A DNA stretch of 64,000 bases, from assembly GCF_003172875.1 (NCBI RefSeq), contig NZ_QGKM01000017.1:1-64000 (forward strand), read 5' to 3'. Shown here piece by piece: positions 1 through 7,274 of the stretch. The notes under the pieces were generated by a model, which ran no database searches, was not told where the DNA came from, and worked only from the letters and a program-made list of their open reading frames with translations. This DNA is from Leucothrix pacifica. GTDB lineage: Bacteria; Pseudomonadota; Gammaproteobacteria; Thiotrichales; Thiotrichaceae. Every line of letters begins with the position of its first letter. Within the stretch, counting starts at the first letter, position 1. The position numbers and the translations under genes are program-made.

Positions 1-165
1 GTAGTTCACCTGACGCTTACCGACTAAAAGCAAAAGACGCCCTTCAACTTTACCCAGAGTTTGCCAGCGCTGCTCACCACCTTCGATTCTATCAGGACGA
101 CTGTAAGCTAGCTGATCACTTTGAAATAAATAGGAATTTGACCCATCGTAAGCATCAATGAGTAC
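1..165 (-). pseudogene. BrnT-like toxin remnant (C-terminal part, runs off the window)
   Basis: An open frame of 55 codons on the minus strand runs off the left edge. It begins just after an in-frame TAG at 168-166 and has no ATG, GTG or TTG near that end. The translation contains EGGEQRWQTLG followed by a hydrophobic strand (GRLLLLVGK). This resembles the core of BrnT-family ribonuclease toxins, where an E-Q-R-W-x-x-x-G motif precedes a Val/Leu-rich strand. Without a start or the usual N-terminal W-D-x-x-K segment, it looks like a 5'-truncated remnant. It lies just downstream of the DarTG pair. The family call rests on one motif and is tentative. Confidence 0.35.
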
Positions 166-219
166 CTAATCTATAGCGTCAGATATTGCAACATCACGAT
201 AACGCTTTATTAAATCAAT

Positions 220-1272
220 CTAAGCAACTAACCAATCGTGCTCATTCAAGCGACGCCAAGCTGCCAAAATATGCGCGGGTTTCATCTGAGCTTTTCTTTT
301 GTTCCAGCGGTGAACTTGTGTAACTAGCTCATCTTTAGAAAATTCTTTACCTACTAGCTCTTTCGTCACAACCCAGTGTACCGTCGATAAAAGCTCCATA
401 CCATTTTGAGACTCAAAGCCCTCAATCAAACTAGCAACCTTCTCAAAGTGCTGCTTAGTCTCAGGATGTTGCTCCAAGTAGGCAAGTGCCTCTTTAGACG
501 CATCATCTTTCAACTCAATGGGTGTGTCAGGTTTATTTTGCCCGTCAGCATAGCCAGTAATAAAATGCCCTTCCATTCGGTTTAACACATGCCTCAAAAC
601 ATCCGCATAAGGACCATAGTGATGCTTCTGGAAAACAACTTTTTCCATAGGCTCACCCGCAACCACCAAAAAATATACCAACTTCTGTACTTCAAGGAGT
701 GATAAGCGATACCCAAATCCTGTAGACACATAGCGGTCAATTAAGCCAAGTACCGCCGCTCTACCTTTAGTCATGGCTGGTCGCGTCGTTTTGTTTGGCA
801 TTACTGGTGCATTGGGTGAAGTTTGTGGTGGGTAAATTCGCCACTCGACCTCAGGCAATTCAGCTAGGGATTCTTGGAGTATTTGCTCAACACTTTGCCA
901 TGGCAAACCGCCCAAACCGCTGCCCAGTGCGGGTATAGCAATAGATTTAAGCTCTAATCGTTTAACTTCCTTTTTGAGGCTTTCTAAGCCTTGCTCAACA
1001 TACTCAAGCTTCGAGTTAGCCTTCCAGTGTGCTTTGGTAGGAAAATTAATAATGTAAAAAGGCGCACTAATTGAATTAAGAGAGACAGGTAACACTTTAC
1101 CCGTCACGACAGACTTATTATCACATGCTTTTTTATAGACCTTAAAATTGTCAGGAAATGCCTTTTTAAATTGCAAGGCCAAGCCTTTACCCATCACTCC
1201 TACAGTATTGACTGTGTTGATGATGGCATCTGCCTGATCATGCAATATATTTCCTGTTTTATAAGTAATCAT
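220..1272 (-). CDS. darG: DarG macrodomain antitoxin, DNA ADP-ribosyl glycohydrolase
   Basis: This 350-residue protein starts at the ATG at 1272; an upstream in-frame start at 1293 would overlap darT, and an AGGAC ribosome-binding site precedes 1272. Residues 1-150 form a macrodomain, opening with MITYKTGNIL and the glycine-rich NTVGVMGKGLA loop typical of DarG/TARG1-like enzymes that remove ADP-ribose from DNA thymidine. Residues ~165-350 form a second helical domain, which in DarG proteins contacts the toxin. It lies 8 bases downstream of darT, the usual order. By family knowledge it both reverses and blocks the toxin. Its length is normal for DarG. Confidence 0.85.
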   Translation of the reverse strand: MITYKTGNILHDQADAIINTVNTVGVMGKGLALQFKKAFPDNFKVYKKACDNKSVVTGKVLPVSLNSISAPFYIINFPTKAHWKANSKLEYVEQGLESLKKEVKRLELKSIAIPALGSGLGGLPWQSVEQILQESLAELPEVEWRIYPPQTSPNAPVMPNKTTRPAMTKGRAAVLGLIDRYVSTGFGYRLSLLEVQKLVYFLVVAGEPMEKVVFQKHHYGPYADVLRHVLNRMEGHFITGYADGQNKPDTPIELKDDASKEALAYLEQHPETKQHFEKVASLIEGFESQNGMELLSTVHWVVTKELVGKEFSKDELVTQVHRWNKRKAQMKPAHILAAWRRLNEHDWLVA

Positions 1273-1280
1273 AATAAGTC

Positions 1281-1889
1281 CTAGTAATACCACTCCGGCT
1301 TCACAATAACCCTTGGTTTATGTGTCGCACTTTGGAGTAATGTATTAACCTCGTCAGCAACTTCTTGGGTTTTCACGCCTATCGTTTTGATAGACTGCCA
1401 CGCGACTGATTCAAAAGCGAGAAATTCAGCTTGTTTCTCTTCACTAAAGCTTTGCCAGTATCTCTCTTTTATGATTTTATTAAAATCTAACTCAGAGAGC
1501 CTATCAAAGTCGTCAATTTGTTCTGCAAAATCCAAGTCTGCATGAATATCAGTAAAGAAACAGTAGTCGTTAGTCAACTGGATAGTGTCAATGTCACTGA
1601 TCAAGTGTAACACGCGATCTTGTCCGCCTTGAAAGTCATCATGGCCTTTATGAATAACAAACAACATCACTGAGCGAGGACAAAAGTTAAAAGGTACATA
1701 TTGCCCAATAGTTCCTCCAGCAGCTACCGTCACAGGACGAACTAACCTACGTTGCTTGATATGGCTATAGCCAATGTTTTGGTTTACCAAGCCAAGCTCA
1801 AGACGCTTTGCGTCTGACCATAGGCAGCCATGACTGAGAATGCTCGTCAAGTTATCAATGTGTGTAATATGTGAGACCTTAACTGCCAT
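1281..1889 (-). CDS. darT: DarT toxin, ssDNA thymidine ADP-ribosyltransferase (DUF4433)
   Basis: This 202-residue protein begins with the conserved DarT opening (V-x-H-I-T-H-x-x-N-L, then a Gly-Cys-Leu segment near residue 21). It has the NAD-site arginine cluster IKQRRLVRP near 44-52, and KQAEFLAF at 152-159, where E155 matches the catalytic glutamate of the family. DarT proteins attach ADP-ribose to thymidine in single-stranded DNA, stalling replication. The length matches the family, and no key segment looks missing, so the toxin may be active. It is 35 bases after an unrecognised gene and immediately before darG. Its place in a restriction cluster fits the reported anti-phage role of DarTG. 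Confidence 0.85.
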   Translation of the reverse strand: MAVKVSHITHIDNLTSILSHGCLWSDAKRLELGLVNQNIGYSHIKQRRLVRPVTVAAGGTIGQYVPFNFCPRSVMLFVIHKGHDDFQGGQDRVLHLISDIDTIQLTNDYCFFTDIHADLDFAEQIDDFDRLSELDFNKIIKERYWQSFSEEKQAEFLAFESVAWQSIKTIGVKTQEVADEVNTLLQSATHKPRVIVKPEWYY

Positions 1890-1924
1890 CTAATCCGATG
1901 CCTATTTTATAGCTAGCACTCATA

Positions 1925-2551
1925 TTACTTGGACTTCGGCAAAACTGCATCACGGAAAGTAATAATCTTATCAACCAAGATTTCTACACTATCCTCACCC
2001 ATTAATTCCTCCATAGGTATTTCAAACCCAACACCATAGAACTGCTTATTATCATCTATACTTTTCAGTACTGGAGTGTCCGTACATTCAGGCCAATCAA
2101 CCTCACCCCAAACACTATGAAACCAGTCAACCTTGGACTTTTTATGTGGCGCGACTAAGTGACATCGTACAACACTCTGGGCTTCCTCTGCTGACACTGC
2201 AAAATCGAGCGCACTTTCCGACTCTTCATCTTCTACTGCTGTATCGGTAACAACATCAATGACAAGTAGCCAGTCACCAGGCCGCTGGGCTTTCTTTTCT
2301 GATCCATGTAAGAAAAAGTAAGAGGTAGCGACACCCGGCAACAAATCCCATGCCCAACAATCAAGCACATTAGAAAGTCGAGGGGCAGGCCTATGATAGA
2401 CCTTAGGCTCCCAAGAAAAATACTCCAGTTCAAGGCGTTCATCATGACTCATATCGCTCAGTAGTAGGTGGATACGTTGGTAATATGATGCGAGTAATCG
2501 GTGCCCCACTCTGACCTGACTTAAAAGTGCTTTCTTTGCTGCAATATCCAT
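1925..2551 (-). CDS. Unrecognised acidic protein in defence cluster
   Basis: I do not recognise this 208-residue protein. It is soluble-looking, with no signal peptide or membrane segment. It has a helical N-terminus with Tyr/His-rich stretches, a Trp-rich middle (CWAWDLLPG, then GDWLLVIDVVTD) and a strongly acidic region around residues 105-125. It sits 58 bases after the IS200-split nuclease-like gene and 35 bases before darT on the same strand, so it is probably cotranscribed with one or both. A partner role for the adjacent nuclease-like gene is possible, but only position suggests it. Confidence 0.6.
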   Translation of the reverse strand: MDIAAKKALLSQVRVGHRLLASYYQRIHLLLSDMSHDERLELEYFSWEPKVYHRPAPRLSNVLDCWAWDLLPGVATSYFFLHGSEKKAQRPGDWLLVIDVVTDTAVEDEESESALDFAVSAEEAQSVVRCHLVAPHKKSKVDWFHSVWGEVDWPECTDTPVLKSIDDNKQFYGVGFEIPMEELMGEDSVEILVDKIITFRDAVLPKSK

Positions 2552-2965
2552 AGTGATTGTTTCAGTATTTATTTGTTAATGCTGGAGAGTACGTAGTGTT
2601 TTCGTGAAACTAACTTGGCCACGCATCCATTACACTCAAACTCAGTGGCTGTTTGGCATAAAGTTTCGGTAATACATCCCACCGTAATTCCTGTGAGCGA
2701 ATACCGTATAACTCCAAAGATTCGAGCATGTCTTCTACTATCCGCTTATCCTGAGCATCTAAGTCATGAGAGAGAAGTAGTTTTCGAAGTTCATAAGCTA
2801 TGGGTTGCCACTCACGCGCATTGGCTAACTGAAATTGATCATGCTTGTCGCGTATTGCGTCAGTATCGAATTCGGCCAATATTTTTCCAACACGACCTAT
2901 TGCCAAGAACTCAACAACCACCAGCTAAAGCAGGTGGGTTAGCATAAAGGACTGAAAGTCCGGAT

Positions 2966-2984
2966 ACGGGTCAAGTAGACCCGT
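2966..2984 (-). terminator. Stem-loop just after tnpA
   Basis: ACGGGTC and GACCCGT pair around a five-base loop directly next to the tnpA stop codon. There is no long T-run after it, so it is a weak or structural terminator inside the IS right end. A second small stem (GGACT/AGTCC, 2949-2961) follows. Confidence 0.35.
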
Positions 2985-3413
2985 CTAATCTTCCGTTTTA
3001 AAATTATCGTCTCCTTTAGGCTCGAAGTGATGCTCAAGATACTCCTTAATCATTTCTTCCGTTAAATCACCAGAGGTTACACAAAAATAGCCTCGAGCCC
3101 AAAAGTGCCGTCCCCAAAAGCGCCTTTTTAAGTCGGGGAAGGACTCAAATAGTTTGGCTGAGCTCCGTCCTTTAATTCGCCGCATGATTTCACTGGGAGC
3201 CATTGTGGGTGGTGCTGAAACGAGTAAGTGAACATGATCCTTACTCACAACCCCTTTCAGAATTTCTATCTCAAAGACCTCGCATGTCTGACGCACTAAT
3301 TCACGAACTCTGATTCCCACATCACCTGTAAGTACTTGGTAACGATATTTTGTTACAAAAACAAAATGATACTGTATTTTGAAAACTGTGTGGCTGCCAT
3401 ACCGATACTCCAT
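2985..3413 (-). CDS. tnpA: IS200/IS605 family transposase TnpA (Y1 HUH)
   Basis: This 142-residue TnpA is full length for the family. It opens with the typical segment in which the protein first folds (VFKIQYHFVFVTKYRYQVL), carries the HUH metal-binding motif in DHVHLLVSAPP around residues 75-85, and has the nucleophilic tyrosine in the C-terminal helix EEMIKEYLEHHF. It would cut and rejoin single-stranded DNA at the hairpin ends described for the element. Two hairpins sit between the element's left end and the start codon; in IS200 such structures limit read-in transcription and translation. The reading frame is intact, so the element could be mobile. Confidence 0.92.
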   Translation of the reverse strand: MEYRYGSHTVFKIQYHFVFVTKYRYQVLTGDVGIRVRELVRQTCEVFEIEILKGVVSKDHVHLLVSAPPTMAPSEIMRRIKGRSSAKLFESFPDLKRRFWGRHFWARGYFCVTSGDLTEEMIKEYLEHHFEPKGDDNFKTED

Positions 3414-3910
3414 CTTAGCCTCTCCGCTGTAAACTTAGCTGAAAGGAAAAGTATCGCAGATAAATCTGACCGTCTAAAGACGGTGGTTTTAACCTTGAAG
3501 AGGACTAATAAAGAGGCTTTGTTTGAGATTCTTGGTCATAGTAGCCTTCTATTTCTAAGCGCCATTGCTCATGATATTGGTCGCCACCTTCAGGTGGTTT
3601 AACCTCAACTAAGAGATCACAATCAGCAAAGCGTAGTAACAAATCAGGCTCAACAAAGTTACGGCTTTTATGATTTGGCAGTTCATAACGCGGCCAATAA
3701 TCAATCCCTTTGAACTCTGTAAAATCTCCGCCACCCAGCCATTTTTTTAATAAGCGATGTTGCAACAAACCTGATAAATAGGTGAAGCGTGAGAAAAAGG
3801 CTGACGTTAAAAGGTCTTCGCGCTGTTGGTAAAGCTGACGCCAGCTAAGTGACGTTTTATCTATATCTTTGTCCACTTCAATGCGGCCAGCTTTACTGTG
3901 GATAATGGCA

Positions 3911-4849
3911 TTAAGCATTCTCGTAGCTCTTCAAAATCAACGCCTTAGCACGCTCTAGCTCATCAGCGCTACGCACATCCACCAACAAATCACCCGTTCC
4001 CCAATGCCCCTTGTTACTTCCGTCTTGCGTAAAACCATCGCTTGAATCTTCCCCAGGCAGCTTAAGCGTTAGTTGAACCCGTGGGTCTTTTTTCTGTGGT
4101 AATACAATGACACACACAAAGTTCTTAATAAGCTTGAAGGCCGTATAGAGCTTGAGTTCTTTGCGCTGTACTTCATCACCCAATTGCTCTGCATAGGTAC
4201 AGAGTGAGTCATACAAAGCCGTTAGCTCAGGACTCGCCACTGCAATGCGTTCTGCCTGCGTTTTATCTACATTGCGTTTGGCTTTGATAGGCGCTTCGGC
4301 TGTGTTTGGTTTGCTGATTTTAACGGGGGTGCTCGTGACATCGGCATCATGCGCATGAACCAGTTCTAAGGCGATTAAGTCTTCACCAAAATAACGGTAG
4401 CGCATGAGATCAATATTGCGCTCTATTTGTTGGACGGCGTATTCATCATAACGGTTGAAACCGCTCGCAATACACACCAAGCGTGTGCCAGCCCATTCAA
4501 TTTGCTCCGCGACTTCAGCGCCGAGTTTTTGCTGGGTGAGTAGTTGTATCTCTGCCTGATGATCCATGAGCCAATCGAGGTAAAACAAGCCCTGATTGAT
4601 CACGTTTTCATTTTGATGGCGCTTGTATTCAATAATTACAGGGGCGTTATTTTCATCGAGACCTAAGCTATCAATGCGGCCTTTGTGGGTTTTTCCTGTG
4701 GTGTATTCTCTGGCAAGAAAGCGCACCCCTAGAAAGGTTTCCATATTCGCTTCGATAAGGTTTTGCAGGTCTTTTTCAAGGTTAGCCGCCTGACCTTTGA
4801 GTTCATTGACCCTGTTGCCGTGAAGGCTGAAAAGTTTCAGGTCACTCAT
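3911..4849 (-). CDS. NucS-like PD-(D/E)XK protein with DUF5655 C-terminus
   Basis: This 312-residue protein has an N-terminal nuclease-like fold with GRIDSLGL (D60) and VIIEYKR (E74, K76), the D-x(13)-E-x-K pattern of NucS/DUF91-type endonucleases. A charged linker near 175-200 leads to a DUF5655-like C-terminal domain (~200-310) containing the Gly-His-Trp-Gly-Thr-Gly strand and the closing helix. Such proteins are common companions of restriction-modification and defence loci, though the exact activity is not established. It overlaps hsdS by 4 bases at 4846-4849 and the split nuclease-like gene by 8 bases, so it belongs to one transcript with hsdM-yhcG-hsdS. Confidence 0.75.
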   Translation of the reverse strand: MSDLKLFSLHGNRVNELKGQAANLEKDLQNLIEANMETFLGVRFLAREYTTGKTHKGRIDSLGLDENNAPVIIEYKRHQNENVINQGLFYLDWLMDHQAEIQLLTQQKLGAEVAEQIEWAGTRLVCIASGFNRYDEYAVQQIERNIDLMRYRYFGEDLIALELVHAHDADVTSTPVKISKPNTAEAPIKAKRNVDKTQAERIAVASPELTALYDSLCTYAEQLGDEVQRKELKLYTAFKLIKNFVCVIVLPQKKDPRVQLTLKLPGEDSSDGFTQDGSNKGHWGTGDLLVDVRSADELERAKALILKSYENA

Positions 4850-6228
4850 GCAACAACCTCTTCGGCTTCGTTACTAGCGGGCTTTGTAGGCTGCCAATTT
4901 CGGACGTCGATTTTGCCTGTGACTGCGGCGGAGATTAGGGCGGTGCGGCGTTCTTGCAATAGCTCTATAGCCTTATTTGATTGGCACTCCAACTCATCAA
5001 TACGGGCTGTAAGTTTTTTAATATGTTTTATTATTTCTGACCTTTCTTCTTCTGGTGGTAGTGCTAATTGAAAATTAACTAAAAAATCCGCAGGCACACG
5101 TTTAAGTCCACCAGCTCCAGTCATTGCGCCAGTCGCCATTTCCATAAAAACATCCTCTTGTAACCGATAATAGAGGAAATCGTTCAAGCCAGATTCTGGT
5201 ACACGCAAAACATATATTTCCGATGACCCAAAGCCAATCCCATTTACTAAACCTCTGGCAACAACCATATTTTTATTTTCAAAGCAGGGAGTCACCTTAG
5301 CTAGCAAAAGGTCCTCATCTCTAAAATATGTATACCCATCAAAGACATCAGAAATATTTTTAACCTCATCAAGTAGCAATAGGTCTTTTTTCAATTTTTC
5401 CATCGGAATAAAACTACATTGTTTGCGTTTATGAAGTTCTACTTCCGTTTTTTTTGGTGTTAATTCAGCCTTATATTTTACTTTTGTAACCACCCAATGC
5501 TCCGGCACTTCCCCCAACCACTCTACCCCAGAATCCCGCATAGTCACATCAGGATTAAGTCCTTTCGTCACCGCGTGACTAATCACCGCTTGGCGCTTTT
5601 CTTTTAGCAGCTTAATGAGCTGCTGTTGCTTTTCGATCAGCGTATCGATTTTGGCGGTTTCGTGGTCGAGGAAGTTGGCAATTGTTTCTTGTTCTACATA
5701 ATCTGGCGATGCATATGGGTAGTTAGCGAGTATTTCTGATGGAACACGCTTTAAGCCACCCGCTCCAGTCATCGCACCTATCGCCAAGTCCATAAATCCA
5801 TCTTCTTGCAGTCTGTAGAACAAGAATCTGTTATGGACTGTTTTAGTGGCTCTTATGGTATAAATTTCGGAGGAGCCGAAGCCAATTTCGTTGGTTAAAC
5901 CTTTCGCAATAGCAATATTTTTATTTTCAAAGCATGGCGTAACTTTTGCCATCAAAATGTCGTTTTCAGCGAAGTATGTATATCCATCGTAAACGGCATC
6001 AATTTGTCTAACTTCATCTAAAACAAGAGAGTCGGTTTTTAACTTTTCCATTGCAACAAAACTACAATTAAGACTTCGGTCAACAGAAGGCTTTCGGGGC
6101 GTTATTTCTGCAATGTACTTCACTCTGGTCAAATACCAATGAGACGGAATCGTTTTTAACCGCTCAACTCCAGATTCCTTATATAAGTGGTAAGCCTGAT
6201 ATTTCTTACTAGGGCCTATGATACTCAC
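4846..6228 (-). CDS. hsdS: Type I restriction-modification specificity subunit HsdS
   Basis: This 460-residue subunit has the usual two target-recognition domains (~20-175 and ~235-390), each followed by a coiled-coil spacer (about 180-220 and 395-440). Spacer one includes LIEKQQQLIKLLKEKRQAVISHAVTKGL, and the C-terminal spacer mirrors it with ELLQERRTALISAAVTGKID. The two recognition domains are strikingly alike: both carry SFVAMEKLK/SFIPMEKLK, DGYTYF, AKVTPCFENKN, GFGSSEIY and TGAGGLKRVP. That predicts a near-palindromic bipartite DNA target. It overlaps yhcG and the NucS-like gene by 4 bases each. It directs HsdM, and any HsdR, to its DNA site. Confidence 0.93.
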   Translation of the reverse strand: MSIIGPSKKYQAYHLYKESGVERLKTIPSHWYLTRVKYIAEITPRKPSVDRSLNCSFVAMEKLKTDSLVLDEVRQIDAVYDGYTYFAENDILMAKVTPCFENKNIAIAKGLTNEIGFGSSEIYTIRATKTVHNRFLFYRLQEDGFMDLAIGAMTGAGGLKRVPSEILANYPYASPDYVEQETIANFLDHETAKIDTLIEKQQQLIKLLKEKRQAVISHAVTKGLNPDVTMRDSGVEWLGEVPEHWVVTKVKYKAELTPKKTEVELHKRKQCSFIPMEKLKKDLLLLDEVKNISDVFDGYTYFRDEDLLLAKVTPCFENKNMVVARGLVNGIGFGSSEIYVLRVPESGLNDFLYYRLQEDVFMEMATGAMTGAGGLKRVPADFLVNFQLALPPEEERSEIIKHIKKLTARIDELECQSNKAIELLQERRTALISAAVTGKIDVRNWQPTKPASNEAEEVVA

Positions 6229-7274
6229 AGCTCGCCCTCCAGCTCACGCTCAATCTCCTCAATACTCGGCAAGCTAGATTTCAAATTATCGGGTAAAGAC
6301 TGTGTCAGCTGATACTCCGTCACACCCAACGGCTTTTGCACATCACTCAACGCATATTCCACAACCGTCTTATCTTTGCTTTTACACAAGAGAATCCCAA
6401 TCGTTGGTTGATCGCCTTCCTGACGAATTTGCTCATCCACTGCTTTAATATAAAAGTTAAGTTTGCCAACATGCTCAGGTTCAAAATCAACCACTTTAAG
6501 CTCAATCACCACGTGGCAATGGAGGCGAGTATGATAAAACAGTAAGTCTAAATAAAAGTCGCGCTCACCAACTTGTATCGCTACTTGCCGCCCCATGTAA
6601 GCGAAGCCAGAGCCAAGTTCTAATAAAAACTGTGTGATGTGTTCGATTAAGCCTTGTTCTAGCTCACGTTCGTTGTAGTCGTTGCGCAGTGTCAGAAAAT
6701 CAAAAATATACGGGTCTTTTAAGGTTTGCTGGGCAAGGTCGGACTGTATCGCGGGTAGTGTTGCGTCAAAGTTCGTTAGTGCGCCACCTTCGCGTTTGTA
6801 CAAACCGCTTTCAATTTGATGAACCAGTACGCTGCGACTCCACCCATGCGAGATGATTTGTGTCACATAATAGTGGGCCTCTTGCTGACTTTTGCACTTA
6901 CTAATGAGCTGAGCATTATGCCCCCAAGGAATACTTGTCAATTGCGCAACAAGCTGTTGCGCAATTGCAGCCTCTTCATGCCAATACAAATACCATTGCC
7001 TAATAACTTCAAGGTTACGCTGTGAAAACCCTTTGATTTCAGGGAACTCAGTCATTAGGTCTTGGCTAAGGCGCTTTAGAAAACCACTTCCCCATTCAGT
7101 ATTTTTCTGGCGCTCCACAATCTGTTCGCCAAGCTGCCAGTAGTATTGAAGCAATGTCTGATTGACCTGAATAGACGCTTGTATCTGTGTCTGTCTGAAC
7201 TCTTGTTTTAATGAGGTTAACCACTTTTTGTATGTTTCATCATTTTGTAAGGCTAAGTCTTTATTGTTAGGCAT
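6225..7274 (-). CDS. YhcG-family PD-(D/E)XK nuclease-domain protein (DUF1016)
   Basis: This 349-residue protein has the DUF1016 N-terminal helical domain (~10-170, with GFSQRNLEVIRQWY near 82-95) and a C-terminal PD-(D/E)XK domain. In the latter, D243 in FYLDLLFYH is followed by E258 and K260 in VVIELKV. YhcG proteins are often encoded within type I restriction operons, and this one lies between hsdM and hsdS with 1- and 4-base overlaps. Its biochemical role is not settled; a structure-specific nuclease or a defence accessory is plausible. All three catalytic-type residues are present and its length is normal. Confidence 0.85.
   Translation of the reverse strand: MPNNKDLALQNDETYKKWLTSLKQEFRQTQIQASIQVNQTLLQYYWQLGEQIVERQKNTEWGSGFLKRLSQDLMTEFPEIKGFSQRNLEVIRQWYLYWHEEAAIAQQLVAQLTSIPWGHNAQLISKCKSQQEAHYYVTQIISHGWSRSVLVHQIESGLYKREGGALTNFDATLPAIQSDLAQQTLKDPYIFDFLTLRNDYNERELEQGLIEHITQFLLELGSGFAYMGRQVAIQVGERDFYLDLLFYHTRLHCHVVIELKVVDFEPEHVGKLNFYIKAVDEQIRQEGDQPTIGILLCKSKDKTVVEYALSDVQKPLGVTEYQLTQSLPDNLKSSLPSIEEIERELEGEL

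Larger units (their letters stand above)
2910..3507 (-). mobile_element. IS200/IS605-family element, complete
   Basis: The element is about 598 bases, with one base of ambiguity at the junction. Reading its transposase strand, the left end carries the hairpin ACCGTCT-TT-AGACGGT (3469-3484) followed by CAGAT-TT-ATCTG (3457-3468). The right end carries the imperfect hairpin CCACCTGC-TTTA-GCTGGTGG (2918-2937). There are no terminal inverted repeats or target duplication, as expected for single-strand HUH transposition. Insertion follows CTTTAT on the coding strand of the interrupted gene. Only tnpA is present; there is no TnpB/IscB accessory gene, so it belongs to the small IS200 type. Confidence 0.9.
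2610..3918 (-). pseudogene. PD-(D/E)XK nuclease-like gene split by an IS200-like element
   Basis: Two fragments, 3918-3508 (N-terminal) and 2909-2610 (C-terminal), flank a 598-base insertion. Removing 2910-3507 leaves 711 bases, exactly 237 codons in one frame, with junction residues KPLY-FLAIGR, a natural beta-strand. The restored protein is 236 residues. It carries EPD at 90-92 and VEVK at 104-107 (D92, E105, K107), the spacing of a PD-(D/E)XK catalytic core. Its start overlaps the end of the NucS-like gene by 8 bases, so the two were translationally coupled. As it stands the gene gives a protein stopping after about 137 residues, and a GTG inside the IS end could start the C-terminal piece. 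Nuclease assignment is by motif only. Confidence 0.75.

Noticed and set aside
3583-3600. CCACC-TTCA-GGTGG hairpin that resembles an IS200 end
   Set aside because: It lies within the coding sequence of the split gene (encoding VKPPEGGD) outside the reconstructed element, and using it as an end breaks the restored reading frame.
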